In this document: positions 8,250 to 15,672 of the stretch, one piece after another | How positions within the stretch are numbered: position 1 is the stretch's first letter | How the letters are laid out: each line of letters starts with the position of its first letter | From: Arthrobacter stackebrandtii | GTDB taxonomy: Bacteria; Actinomycetota; Actinomycetes; Actinomycetales; Micrococcaceae | NCBI RefSeq assembly: GCF_017876675.1 | Contig: NZ_JAGIOI010000001.1 | Span: 2,232,001 to 2,296,000 of the forward strand | Direction: 5' to 3' | DNA: 64,000 nucleotides | Translations under genes and position numbers: made by a program | Notes under the pieces: generated by a model | What the model was told of the DNA's origin: nothing | What the model saw: only the letters and a program-made list of their open reading frames with translations | Database searches by the model: none

Positions 8250-9019
8250 ACGAGCCACATCTCGATGAAATGTTTAGTACCGCCCTCCGAAAGATCCTGG
8301 TTGCCCAGGTTGATACGTCGGTACCGGTGAAGAAACGTAAACACCGGCGCCTATGGATTGGTGCAGGGGTGTTCGCCGGTGCTGGCCTTCTCGGTGGCAT
8401 TGGTGCGGCAGCGGCCGGAATCCTCGTCCTTCCCGGTGGCGATACTGTCACCAAGGTGGCCAGTCCTGTCACCGGGACGTATACCGGGACGGCCACCGTC
8501 GACCTTGGCCCCGTCCCCGATGGGGTTACCAACATGGCCGTTGAATTCACCTGCCTTACCCCTGGCCGGTTCGTATACGACGACGGAGCCAGTGTGGTGT
8601 GCGACGGTGCAGACATTGGAACGCGGTCTGCTGTGAGCCGCTACAGCATTCCCCTCACAACCGGGCAACACACGGTCACTATCACCACGGACTCAGCTGC
8701 GAGGTGGACACTCACGGCCACCTACGTCAATCAAACCACCACGGATTGGGCGACCAATGAGCAGGGACAAAGCTACGGCGTCGAGAATTCCAAGGGCAGC
8801 CCAGACCTAGTCGCTGTCATGGCCACGAACGGAAAGACCGGATACGCCTTTCGTGCTGCCCTGGACGAGGCCGACGGCTCGAACGCAGCGAAGACCTTCA
8901 AAAGCCCGGACGACGCCATTGCATGGCAAAAGGCGCGCCATGGGAAAACCTTTCCTATCCCCGTCTATGAATCAGACGGGACGACACTGGTGGGTGAATT
9001 CGTCATCGGCGGCCAATAG
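8246..9019 (+). CDS. Membrane-anchored protein, probable partner of the ECF sigma factor
   Basis: A 257-residue protein with a short basic cytoplasmic N-terminus (about 1-35, ending KKRKHRR), one transmembrane helix (about 36-62, Gly/Ala-rich) and a roughly 190-residue extracytoplasmic part. The outer part is rich in Thr, Val and Gly and looks like beta-sandwich sequence. It is translationally coupled to the ECF sigma gene, the usual position of an anti-sigma factor. The cytoplasmic stub is too short for a classic zinc-binding anti-sigma domain and has no HxxxCxxC motif, so anti-sigma function is inference. I do not recognise the outer domain. Confidence 0.7.
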   Translation: MNEPHLDEMFSTALRKILVAQVDTSVPVKKRKHRRLWIGAGVFAGAGLLGGIGAAAAGILVLPGGDTVTKVASPVTGTYTGTATVDLGPVPDGVTNMAVEFTCLTPGRFVYDDGASVVCDGADIGTRSAVSRYSIPLTTGQHTVTITTDSAARWTLTATYVNQTTTDWATNEQGQSYGVENSKGSPDLVAVMATNGKTGYAFRAALDEADGSNAAKTFKSPDDAIAWQKARHGKTFPIPVYESDGTTLVGEFVIGGQ

Positions 9020-9142
9020 ACAAGCCCATCCCGCAAGGGGAACGCTCAGTGGGACGCTCGACGGAATGAACAGACGAGGGACCTTGAAAGGTTAGAACTA
9101 GCCAATGACATTTTGCTGAGTGGTTCGTGCCAGAATGCGTTA

Positions 9143-9589
9143 ATGAAACTTAACCAAGAACTCGTCAACGCGGCAATAGAACACATCAATCGTCGCTGGC
9201 CGGATGCGGAGCAGGCCGTCGCTGCCGCCTTGTACCTCGAAGATGGACAAATACTAACTAGCATCAGTCTCGACAATTTTAATGCTGCGGCTAACCTGTG
9301 TGCTGAAACGGGTGCCATCTGTCAGGCGTACAACATGGATCAACGGGTAACCGCCTCAGTTTGCGTGAGTAAGGCAGCCGGTGAAGACCAAGTTACGATT
9401 CTTGCTCCTTGTGGTCTTTGCCAAGAAAGACTCGCACTTTGGGGGCCTGGCGTTCAAGTCGCGGTATCAGATTCCAGCTCAGCTGGAGGGTGGGCTGCTC
9501 GTACTCTGCTTGAAGTCAATCCGTACTACTGGGCCACGGAGTTCACCGATGATGGGGCATGGCCAACTACTGCGGACCACAACGGATAG
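9143..9589 (+). CDS. Cytidine deaminase-like protein
   Basis: A 148-residue zinc-dependent deaminase-fold protein of the cytidine/blasticidin-S deaminase group. The zinc and catalytic residues are visible: Cys53-Ala-Glu55 (in NLCAETGA) and Pro89-Cys90-Gly-Leu-Cys93. The proton-shuttling Glu55 is intact. The usual PCGxCRQ is here PCGLCQE. The ATG at 9143 is preferred over 9113 because the deaminase fold begins there. It follows the sigma operon by about 120 bases and shares its lower GC and less biased codon use, suggesting horizontal gain. It may act on free cytidine or on a nucleoside antibiotic. Confidence 0.8.
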   Translation: MKLNQELVNAAIEHINRRWPDAEQAVAAALYLEDGQILTSISLDNFNAAANLCAETGAICQAYNMDQRVTASVCVSKAAGEDQVTILAPCGLCQERLALWGPGVQVAVSDSSSAGGWAARTLLEVNPYYWATEFTDDGAWPTTADHNG

Positions 9590-9965
9590 CCGAAGGCAAC
9601 ACTTCTTTCTCGCGTCATTGGCATTTCGTAACTTATGCATTCCACCGGCTAATACAAGGCCACGCTTTACAAACTGCAAAGCCATGTTGCACTAAGTGGA
9701 GCATTTTGGAGTCGTGCCAGCTTTTAGGTTCCCTAGAAATCAGAGTCTACGATCTGTCCCGTAGGCCGGTCCGCAACCGACGCAAGCAACACCCAAAATT
9801 CGCCGGATCACGATAACCGTGCTTTAGCAGCTGCTCGATTCCCGTATACCCCGCCCGCAAAAATGCCCGGTGATGGAGCCCTATACGAGACAAGATATGA
9901 CGGCGCCCAGGCCTGATCGAGTCACGTTCCAGTGGCACATGTGGAGTGATACAGATTCACACGAT

Positions 9966-10016
9966 GGTCCGACTGTAGTGAGACGGATCCTGCCAGTGGT
10001 CCAGGTGTAGTGAGAG
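9966..10016 (+). repeat. Two direct copies of the TGTAGTGAGA repeat
   Basis: GGTCCGACTGTAGTGAGAC at 9966-9984 and GGTCCAGGTGTAGTGAGAG at 9998-10016 lie in the same orientation with a 32-bp period. They match the copies at 7392 and, inverted, 7429-7446, so the lower-GC patch carrying the sigma factor and deaminase genes is bracketed by this repeat. Confidence 0.75.
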
Positions 10017-10084
10017 TGGTTCACTTTGGATGAGACGGGACAACCCCGCTGAGATCCGCGCCCGGCAATCCCCCACCCTTCATG

Positions 10085-10173
10085 CGCCGCATCACATAAC
10101 GACCATTTTCGACGAACGCTTTAGCAGTCAGTGCGAAGGCGTTCGCCAAAACACGGCATTATGTGATGCAGCG
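10085..10173. repeat. Large imperfect palindrome with CGCCGCATCACATAA arms
   Basis: CGCCGCATCACATAA (10085-10099) pairs with TTATGTGATGCAGCG (10159-10173) with one mismatch. An inner pair, ACGAACGC (10112-10119) with GCGTTCGC (10139-10146), extends the structure. It lies about 40 bases past the end of the minus-strand prolyl oligopeptidase gene, where a terminator would be. The arm sequence is the same core as the 32-bp-period arrays at 26551 and 32301. Confidence 0.75.
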
Positions 10174-10215
10174 TCGGGGCAGGCGGGAGGTGCGGGGTGC
10201 CTGGGACCGTGGTGC

Positions 10216-12441
10216 CTAGCGGAGCTTCGTGGCGCCGATCGCATCTGCAAGGAACGCGTAGTCCCAGGCACGGGTCTTCCAGCCCTCGTACCGCCCGGAC
10301 GCGCCGCCGTGCCCGCCGTCCATCTCGATCTTGAGCACAATGGGCTCCGAACCCGTGGACTTCTCGCGCAGCTCCTGCACCCACTTGGCCGGTTCCACGT
10401 ACAGCACGCGGGTGTCATTGAAGCTGGTGACGGCCGCAATCTTCGGGTAGGCCACGGCCCGCACGTTCTCGTACGGCGTGTAGTCCTTCATGTACCTGTA
10501 CACCTCGGGGTCGGTGATGGGGTTGCCCCATTCCTCCCACTCGAGCGCCGACAGCGGCAGCTCCGGATCCAAAATGGTGGTCAGTGCATCCACGAACGGC
10601 ACCTGTGCCACAATCGCGGCGTACTTTTCCGGGGCCAAATTCGCCACGGCGCCCATGAGCAGCCCGCCGGCCGAACCGCCCAGGGCCGCAATGCGGGACG
10701 GGTCCACCCAGCCGGATTCCGCCAGCCAGTCTGTGGCCGCGACAAAGTCGGTGAAGGTGTTCTTCTTGTTCAGCTTCTTTCCGTCCTCGTACCAGTGCCG
10801 GCCCATCTCGCCGCCGCCGCGCACGTGCGCAATGACAAACACCACGCCGCGGTCCAGCAGCGACAGCCGCGGCACGCCAAAGCCGGGATCCATGCTCATC
10901 TCGTACGAGCCGTAACCGTACACAACACCCGCGTTCGCCCCGTCGCGCGGCAGGTCCGCCCGGCGCAGCACAGACAGCGGAACCTTCGTCCCGTCCGGTG
11001 CGACGGCCCATTCGCGCGTCGCCACATAGTCCTCGGGACGGTAGCCGCCCAAAACGGGGGTTTCCTTGCGCAGCAGCAGTTGGCCCTGCCCGCCCGCGGC
11101 CGGCAGCACGTAGTCGTAGACGCGCGGCGGCGTGAAGTCGGAGGTGTAGACCAGCCTGATCACGGGGGACTCATATTCGCTGCCGCCCATCCCGGCCGTG
11201 TACAGCTCTTCCTCAAAGACAGGTTCGACGGCGGCCGCCTGCTCCGCGGTCCCCAAGCCTTCCAGTGCGGTCACCTGGATGCGCTCGATGGTGTCCTTGC
11301 GCAGCGAAACCACCATGTGGGTGGCGGTGACGGTGGCGCCGTTGACGCGCACGGCGTCGTCATGCGCAACCACGGTGGCCCACTCCTGCCGGTCCAGCGG
11401 CTTGCTGAACTCCGCGGCGTCAACCAGGGAAATCATGGAGTTGACGGCGTCACGGTCATGGGTCAGCAGGACCTTTTCGCTGCCGTCCAAAAGGAAGGGC
11501 TCGGCGTCGTACAGGATCTCGGCACTGCGCGGGATCAGGACCTGCAGGCCCTTGTCGGGTGCGGCGAAGTCCAGCAGGCGGGTCTCGCTGAATTCGGAGC
11601 AGCCAATGCTGACCACCAGGTGGCGGCGGTCGGCGGAGATTTCGAAGCCGGTCCACATGGCGACGTCGTCCTCCTGGTAGAGGACCTTGTCATCGGAGAC
11701 CGGCGTGCCGAGTGTGTGGGTCTTGACCTGGTGCGGGCGCCAGGAGTCGTCGGCCAGCATGTAGAACAGTGTGCTGCCGTCGGGGGAGAAGGTGAGTCCG
11801 TAGAAGGCGTTCTCGATGGTGTCCGGAAGGAGTTCGCCCGTGCGCAGGTCCTTGATGCGGATCGTGAACAGCTCGTCGCCGGCGTTGTCCACGGCGTAGG
11901 CGTAGAGGTTTCCGTCGCGGGTCACGGCGGCGCCGCCGATTGAGAAGAACGGCTGGCCCTCAGCCTCGGCGTTGCCGTCCAGCAGGATTTCCTCGCCCGG
12001 CACCGGGACGCCGGCTTCCACGAGCGGCGGGGTCCAGTCGTCCAGGGTGCCGTTGCTTTCGGCGCGGACGCGGCACTGGATGCCGTAGGCCTGGCCTTCC
12101 ACCATGCGCGAGTAGTACCACCAGCCGTCCTTGCGGCTCGGCACGGAGAGGTCGGTTTCCTGCGTGCGGTTTTTGATCTCGTTGAAGATGTCGGTGCGCA
12201 GTTGCTCCTGGCCGGCCGTGACGGCATCGGTGTACGCCTGCTCGGCGTTCAGGTGCGCCACCACTTCCGGGTTTTCCTTCTCACGCAGCCACTCGTAGTT
12301 GTCCAGAAAAGTGTCGCCGTGGTGGGTGCGTTCCACGGGGACCTTCTTGGCAACCGGCGGTGCCGCGGGGGCGGTTTCGCTGTGGGCGGCGGGGGCTGCA
12401 GGGGGCATGGAAGCGGTGTCTTTGGCCTCGGAAGTCGTCAT
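10216..12441 (-). CDS. ptrB: Prolyl oligopeptidase (protease II family, S9A)
   Basis: A cytoplasmic serine peptidase of about 741 residues that cleaves short peptides after Pro or basic residues. The N-terminal beta-propeller covers roughly 60-470 and the C-terminal alpha/beta-hydrolase domain follows. The triad is readable: Ser590 in GGSAGG, Asp676 in SFNDTRV and His711 in DGGHGGASGR. The ATG at 12441 is fixed by a TACAGT -10 box ending 6 nt upstream, the leaderless layout, although the open frame extends further. The first 40 residues are Ala/Pro-rich and probably disordered. Divergent from paaJ. Confidence 0.92.
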   Translation of the reverse strand: MTTSEAKDTASMPPAAPAAHSETAPAAPPVAKKVPVERTHHGDTFLDNYEWLREKENPEVVAHLNAEQAYTDAVTAGQEQLRTDIFNEIKNRTQETDLSVPSRKDGWWYYSRMVEGQAYGIQCRVRAESNGTLDDWTPPLVEAGVPVPGEEILLDGNAEAEGQPFFSIGGAAVTRDGNLYAYAVDNAGDELFTIRIKDLRTGELLPDTIENAFYGLTFSPDGSTLFYMLADDSWRPHQVKTHTLGTPVSDDKVLYQEDDVAMWTGFEISADRRHLVVSIGCSEFSETRLLDFAAPDKGLQVLIPRSAEILYDAEPFLLDGSEKVLLTHDRDAVNSMISLVDAAEFSKPLDRQEWATVVAHDDAVRVNGATVTATHMVVSLRKDTIERIQVTALEGLGTAEQAAAVEPVFEEELYTAGMGGSEYESPVIRLVYTSDFTPPRVYDYVLPAAGGQGQLLLRKETPVLGGYRPEDYVATREWAVAPDGTKVPLSVLRRADLPRDGANAGVVYGYGSYEMSMDPGFGVPRLSLLDRGVVFVIAHVRGGGEMGRHWYEDGKKLNKKNTFTDFVAATDWLAESGWVDPSRIAALGGSAGGLLMGAVANLAPEKYAAIVAQVPFVDALTTILDPELPLSALEWEEWGNPITDPEVYRYMKDYTPYENVRAVAYPKIAAVTSFNDTRVLYVEPAKWVQELREKSTGSEPIVLKIEMDGGHGGASGRYEGWKTRAWDYAFLADAIGATKLR

Positions 12442-12447
12442 GGTTCC

Positions 12448-12453
12448 ACTGTA
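12448..12453 (-). promoter_or_regulatory. -10 box TACAGT, leaderless promoter of prolyl oligopeptidase
   Basis: On the minus strand TACAGT is followed by GGAACC and the ATG at 12441, a 6-nt gap. This decides the start codon of the gene. Confidence 0.65.
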
Positions 12454-12595
12454 GCCAGCCATGCCCACGCCGGTGAGCCCGCTGTGCTCGTGTATGCCAA
12501 CAGCGGAGCCGGACATCGGGTTGCGGACGGGGGCATTCGGCATGCCGTTGCGGCCGCGGCTGTTGACCGCCCGGCGGCCGCATGGAATATTTATA

Positions 12596-12613
12596 GAACG
12601 AATGGTCGGTAAT
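12596..12613. promoter_or_regulatory. Probable PaaR operator upstream of paaJ-F-H-Z
   Basis: GAACGAATGGTCGGTAAT (reverse strand ATTACCGACCATTCGTTC) is nearly identical to the site at 21637 in front of paaA/paaI. It starts directly after a TATTTA/TATAGA -10-like sequence (12588-12597), a position suited to repression. The inverted ACCG-nn-CG-nn-CG pattern matches, as I recall it, the operator described for PaaR of Corynebacterium glutamicum. Confidence 0.75.
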
Positions 12614-12634
12614 GTTGCACGAAGGGGTGTGGGC

Positions 12635-13861
12635 ATGTCTGCAGGGGCACCGCAGGCGTTTTTGGTGGGCGGCGTCCGCACACCCGTTGGCCGCTACGGC
12701 GGTGCCCTCTCTGGCGTCCGCCCCGACGATCTCGCCGCCATCGCCGTAGCCGAACTCATGGCCCGCACCGGCGCCGACCCCGCCGCCGTCGACGAGGTCA
12801 TCCTGGGCAACGCCAACGGCGCCGGGGAGGAAAACCGCAACGTGGCCCGCATGGCCTGGCTCCTCGCCGGATTCCCCGACACCGTCCCCGGCATCACCGT
12901 CAACAGGCTGTGCGCCTCCGGCATGTCCGCCATCGCGCTGGCCGGCGCCATGGTCAGGGCAGGGGAAGCGGACATGGTGGTTGCGGGAGGCGTGGAGTCG
13001 ATGTCCCGGGCCCCGTGGGTCATGGCCAAGCCGGAGAAGGCCTTCGCGAAACCCGGCGCCACCGTCGACACCTCCATCGGCTGGCGCTTCACCAACCCCA
13101 ACTTCCTCTCCGGCGAGCTCTCCCGCGGCGGCAAGATGACCTTCTCCATGACGGAGACCGCCGAGGAGGTGGCCCGCCGCTACAACATCAGCCGCGAGGA
13201 CGCCGACGCCTTTGCCGTCCGTTCCCACACCCTGGCGCTCGCCGCCATCGCCGCCGGCCGCCCCGATCCCGAAATCGTCCCGGTCGCCGTGCCCGGCCGG
13301 CACGGCGCCACCACCGTCACGCAGGATGAGGGCCCCCGCCCCGGCACCACCCCGGAGGTGCTGGCCGCCCTGCGCCCCGTGGTCAGGGGCGGCACCGTGG
13401 TCACGGCCGGCAATTCCTCCACCCTGAACGACGGCGCCTCCGCCATCCTCGTCGCCTCCGAACGCGCCATCCGCCAGCACGGCCTTGTCCCGCGCGCCCG
13501 CATCACAGGCTCCGCCACAGCCGGCCTGGCCCCGGAAATCATGGGCATGGGACCCGTCCCCGCCACCCGCAAGCTCCTCGAACGGCGCGGCATCGACGTC
13601 AGCCGGCTCGCCGCCGTCGAACTCAACGAAGCGTTCGCCACGCAATCCCTGGCCTGCATCCGCGAGCTCGGCCTGGACCCCGGCACGGTCAACCTCGACG
13701 GCGGCGCCATCGCACTCGGCCACCCGCTGGGCTCGTCCGGCTCCCGGATCGTGATCACCCTGCTGGGCCGGCTGGAGCGCGAGGCTCCTGGCGGGCTGGG
13801 CCTGGCCACCATGTGCGTCGGAGTGGGCCAGGGCGCGGCGCTGCTCGTGGAGGGTGTTTGA
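12635..13861 (+). CDS. paaJ: 3-oxoadipyl-CoA / 3-oxo-5,6-dehydrosuberyl-CoA thiolase
   Basis: Thiolytic cleavage of beta-ketoacyl-CoA with CoA; in the phenylacetate pathway this enzyme acts twice, after ring opening and at the final step giving succinyl-CoA and acetyl-CoA. The 408-residue protein has acyl-accepting Cys93 (NRLCASG), the GHPLGSSGSR histidine segment and the C-terminal CVGVGQG cysteine. The ATG at 12635 begins at the thiolase fold and is downstream of the promoter and PaaR-like operator. Its stop overlaps the paaF start (TGATG). A generic acetyl-CoA acetyltransferase cannot be excluded from sequence alone, but the operon points to PaaJ. Confidence 0.88.
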   Translation: MSAGAPQAFLVGGVRTPVGRYGGALSGVRPDDLAAIAVAELMARTGADPAAVDEVILGNANGAGEENRNVARMAWLLAGFPDTVPGITVNRLCASGMSAIALAGAMVRAGEADMVVAGGVESMSRAPWVMAKPEKAFAKPGATVDTSIGWRFTNPNFLSGELSRGGKMTFSMTETAEEVARRYNISREDADAFAVRSHTLALAAIAAGRPDPEIVPVAVPGRHGATTVTQDEGPRPGTTPEVLAALRPVVRGGTVVTAGNSSTLNDGASAILVASERAIRQHGLVPRARITGSATAGLAPEIMGMGPVPATRKLLERRGIDVSRLAAVELNEAFATQSLACIRELGLDPGTVNLDGGAIALGHPLGSSGSRIVITLLGRLEREAPGGLGLATMCVGVGQGAALLVEGV

Positions 13862-14697
13862 TGGAAAATCCCCTGAAGAACGAATCTCTGAAGAACGACG
13901 CCGGGCACCCCCTTGATCCCGCATCCTTCGCCACGCTGCTGGTCGCCGAGGCGCCGGACCGGGTGGCCGTGCAGCTGAACCGGCCGGCCGTGCGGAATGC
14001 GATCGACGCCGCGATGGTGGCCGAACTGCATGCCGTGTGCGCGTACGTGGAGGCTGTGCCGAAGGTGCTCATCCTCGCCGGCATCCCGGCCGACGAGGCC
14101 GCCGGCGTGCGGGGCGTGTTTGCCTCCGGGGCCGACATCGCCGAACTGCTGCAGCGCGGCCGGGACGACGCGCTGGCCGGCATCAACTCGGGCCTGTTCG
14201 AGCGGATCCACAGGCTGCCCATGCCCGTCATCGCCGCCCTGGACGGGTACGCGCTGGGCGGCGGTGCGGAGTTGGCGTATGCCGCCGACTTCCGCATCGG
14301 CACCCGGGGCCTGCGGATGGGTCAGCCGGAGACGTCTCTGGGCATCATGGCCGCAGCGGGGGCGACATGGCGGCTGAAGGAATTGGTGGGGGAGCCGGTG
14401 GCGCTGGCGATGTTGCTGGCCGGGCGGCACCTGACGGGAGAGGGCGCCCTGGCCGTGGGGCTGGTCTCCGAACTCGTGGAATCCTCCGAGCTCATGGCGG
14501 CCGCGCACGCGCTGGCGGACCGGATAGCGGCGCAGGACCCGCTCGCCGTGCAGGCCACCAAGCGCGCATTCCATGCCCCGCGCGACGCCCACCCCGAGAT
14601 GGACAACCGCGAACAGGCGGAGCTGTTCGAGTCCCCGGCCAAGGCTGAACGCATGCAGGCCTTCCTCGACAAGCGCCAGGCAAGGAAAGGGCCATGA
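13861..14697 (+). CDS. paaF: Enoyl-CoA hydratase, phenylacetate pathway
   Basis: A crotonase-fold protein of 278 residues, probably hydrating 2,3-dehydroadipyl-CoA to 3-hydroxyadipyl-CoA. The oxyanion-hole segments FASGADIAELL and DGYALGGGAELAYAADF are present, and both catalytic glutamates appear to be kept (GGGAEL and GQPETSLGI). Residues 1-30 form an extension ahead of the fold. It lies between paaJ (1-base overlap) and paaH (4-base overlap), so it is tightly co-translated. The PaaF assignment rests on position; PaaG-type isomerases usually carry Asp in place of the second Glu, and the second crotonase of this island (25752) does. Confidence 0.83.
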   Translation: MENPLKNESLKNDAGHPLDPASFATLLVAEAPDRVAVQLNRPAVRNAIDAAMVAELHAVCAYVEAVPKVLILAGIPADEAAGVRGVFASGADIAELLQRGRDDALAGINSGLFERIHRLPMPVIAALDGYALGGGAELAYAADFRIGTRGLRMGQPETSLGIMAAAGATWRLKELVGEPVALAMLLAGRHLTGEGALAVGLVSELVESSELMAAAHALADRIAAQDPLAVQATKRAFHAPRDAHPEMDNREQAELFESPAKAERMQAFLDKRQARKGP

Positions 14698-15596
14698 CCT
14701 CCAATCCTCCGCCAACCGCAGACGCCCGCTTGCCTTCCGGGCATTTTATCCCAGCGCTCCCTCACTCTGTGGGTGTTTTGGGCGGCGGCCGCATGGGTGC
14801 CGGCATTGCGCACGCCTTCCTCATGGCAGGCTGCGAGGTGCTCGTGGTGGAGCGCGACACCGAGGCTGCCGCGGCTGCGCGCTCCCGGGTCGAAAACGCG
14901 GTCGCAAAGTCCGTGGAGCGAGGGGCTGCTGGCGGTCCCGATGGCTTTTTGGCCAGGCTGGCAGTTTCCACCGACTACGCCCACTTTGCCCGGTGCGGGC
15001 TGGTCGTGGAGGCCGTTCCTGAAATCCGGGATTTGAAGGTCTCTTCCCTGCAGGCCGTCGAAAGGCACCTGGGCCCGGCCGCCCACCTGGCCTCCAACAC
15101 CTCCTCGCTGTCCATGACCGGGTTGGCTGCCGAACTGGAACGCCCGGGGAACTTTATCGGCCTGCACTTCTTCAACCCCGTCCCCGCCTCGACACTGGTG
15201 GAAGTTGTTGTCGCAGCGCAAACGCTGCCGATGCTGGTGGACTCGGCCCAAGGATGGGTGGCGGCGCTGGGCAAAACCGCTGTCGTGGTCAACGATGCAC
15301 CGGGTTTTGCGTCCTCGCGGCTGGGCGTGGTGCTGGCTTTGGAGGCCATGCGCATGCTGGAGGAAGGCGTGGCCAGTGCGGAAGACATCGACAACGCCAT
15401 GGTGCTCGGCTACCGGCACCAGACAGGACCGCTCCGCACCACCGATCTGGTGGGCCTGGATGTGCGCCTGGAAATCGCCGACTACCTGGCGGAAACCCTG
15501 GGTGAACGGTTTGCGCCTCCCCAGATCCTGCGCGACAAGGTGGCACGCGGCGAACTGGGCCGCAAGAGCGGCAAGGGATTCTTTGACTGGGGCTGA
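14694..15596 (+). CDS. paaH: 3-hydroxyacyl-CoA dehydrogenase (3-hydroxyadipyl-CoA)
   Basis: NAD-dependent oxidation of 3-hydroxyadipyl-CoA to 3-oxoadipyl-CoA, the step before the final thiolysis. 300 residues: an N-terminal Rossmann domain with GVLGGGRMGAGIAHAF (about 26-41), catalytic residues in SNTSSLS and GLHFFNPVP, and the helical C-terminal domain ending RKSGKGFFDWG, typical of 3-hydroxybutyryl-CoA dehydrogenases. The start overlaps the paaF stop by 4 bases (ATGA). It resembles PaaH/HbdA-type short enzymes rather than the longer E. coli PaaH. Confidence 0.9.
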   Translation: MTSNPPPTADARLPSGHFIPALPHSVGVLGGGRMGAGIAHAFLMAGCEVLVVERDTEAAAAARSRVENAVAKSVERGAAGGPDGFLARLAVSTDYAHFARCGLVVEAVPEIRDLKVSSLQAVERHLGPAAHLASNTSSLSMTGLAAELERPGNFIGLHFFNPVPASTLVEVVVAAQTLPMLVDSAQGWVAALGKTAVVVNDAPGFASSRLGVVLALEAMRMLEEGVASAEDIDNAMVLGYRHQTGPLRTTDLVGLDVRLEIADYLAETLGERFAPPQILRDKVARGELGRKSGKGFFDWG

Positions 15597-15672
15597 GCCG
15601 GCGGCGGCCCTGCCGACCACCACCCACCCCGCAAATGAACGCAACAAAGCACAGTGAAAGGACGTGCCGGCC

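Larger units (their letters stand above)
9590..10215. other. Long intergenic region with repeats, no convincing gene
   Basis: These 626 bases between the deaminase gene and the 3' end of prolyl oligopeptidase have lower GC than the surroundings. I see no gene with good codon use. One short minus-strand open frame (about 9747-9938) could be a gene remnant but matches nothing I recognise. The right part holds two direct TGTAGTGAGA copies and a large imperfect palindrome, listed separately. Confidence 0.5.

Noticed and set aside
9747-9938. 63-codon minus-strand frame in the gap before prolyl oligopeptidase
   Set aside because: Could be a gene remnant, but there is no start signal, no family match and no length support.
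7392-10016. Complete insertion sequence
   Set aside because: Repeat ends are present but no transposase or target-site duplication could be identified between or beside them.
10030-11943. Long plus-strand open frame (637 codons) opposite prolyl oligopeptidase
   Set aside because: The opposite strand carries an intact S9 peptidase with its full triad; the plus-strand frame is compositionally implausible (Gly/His/Val/Gln-rich).
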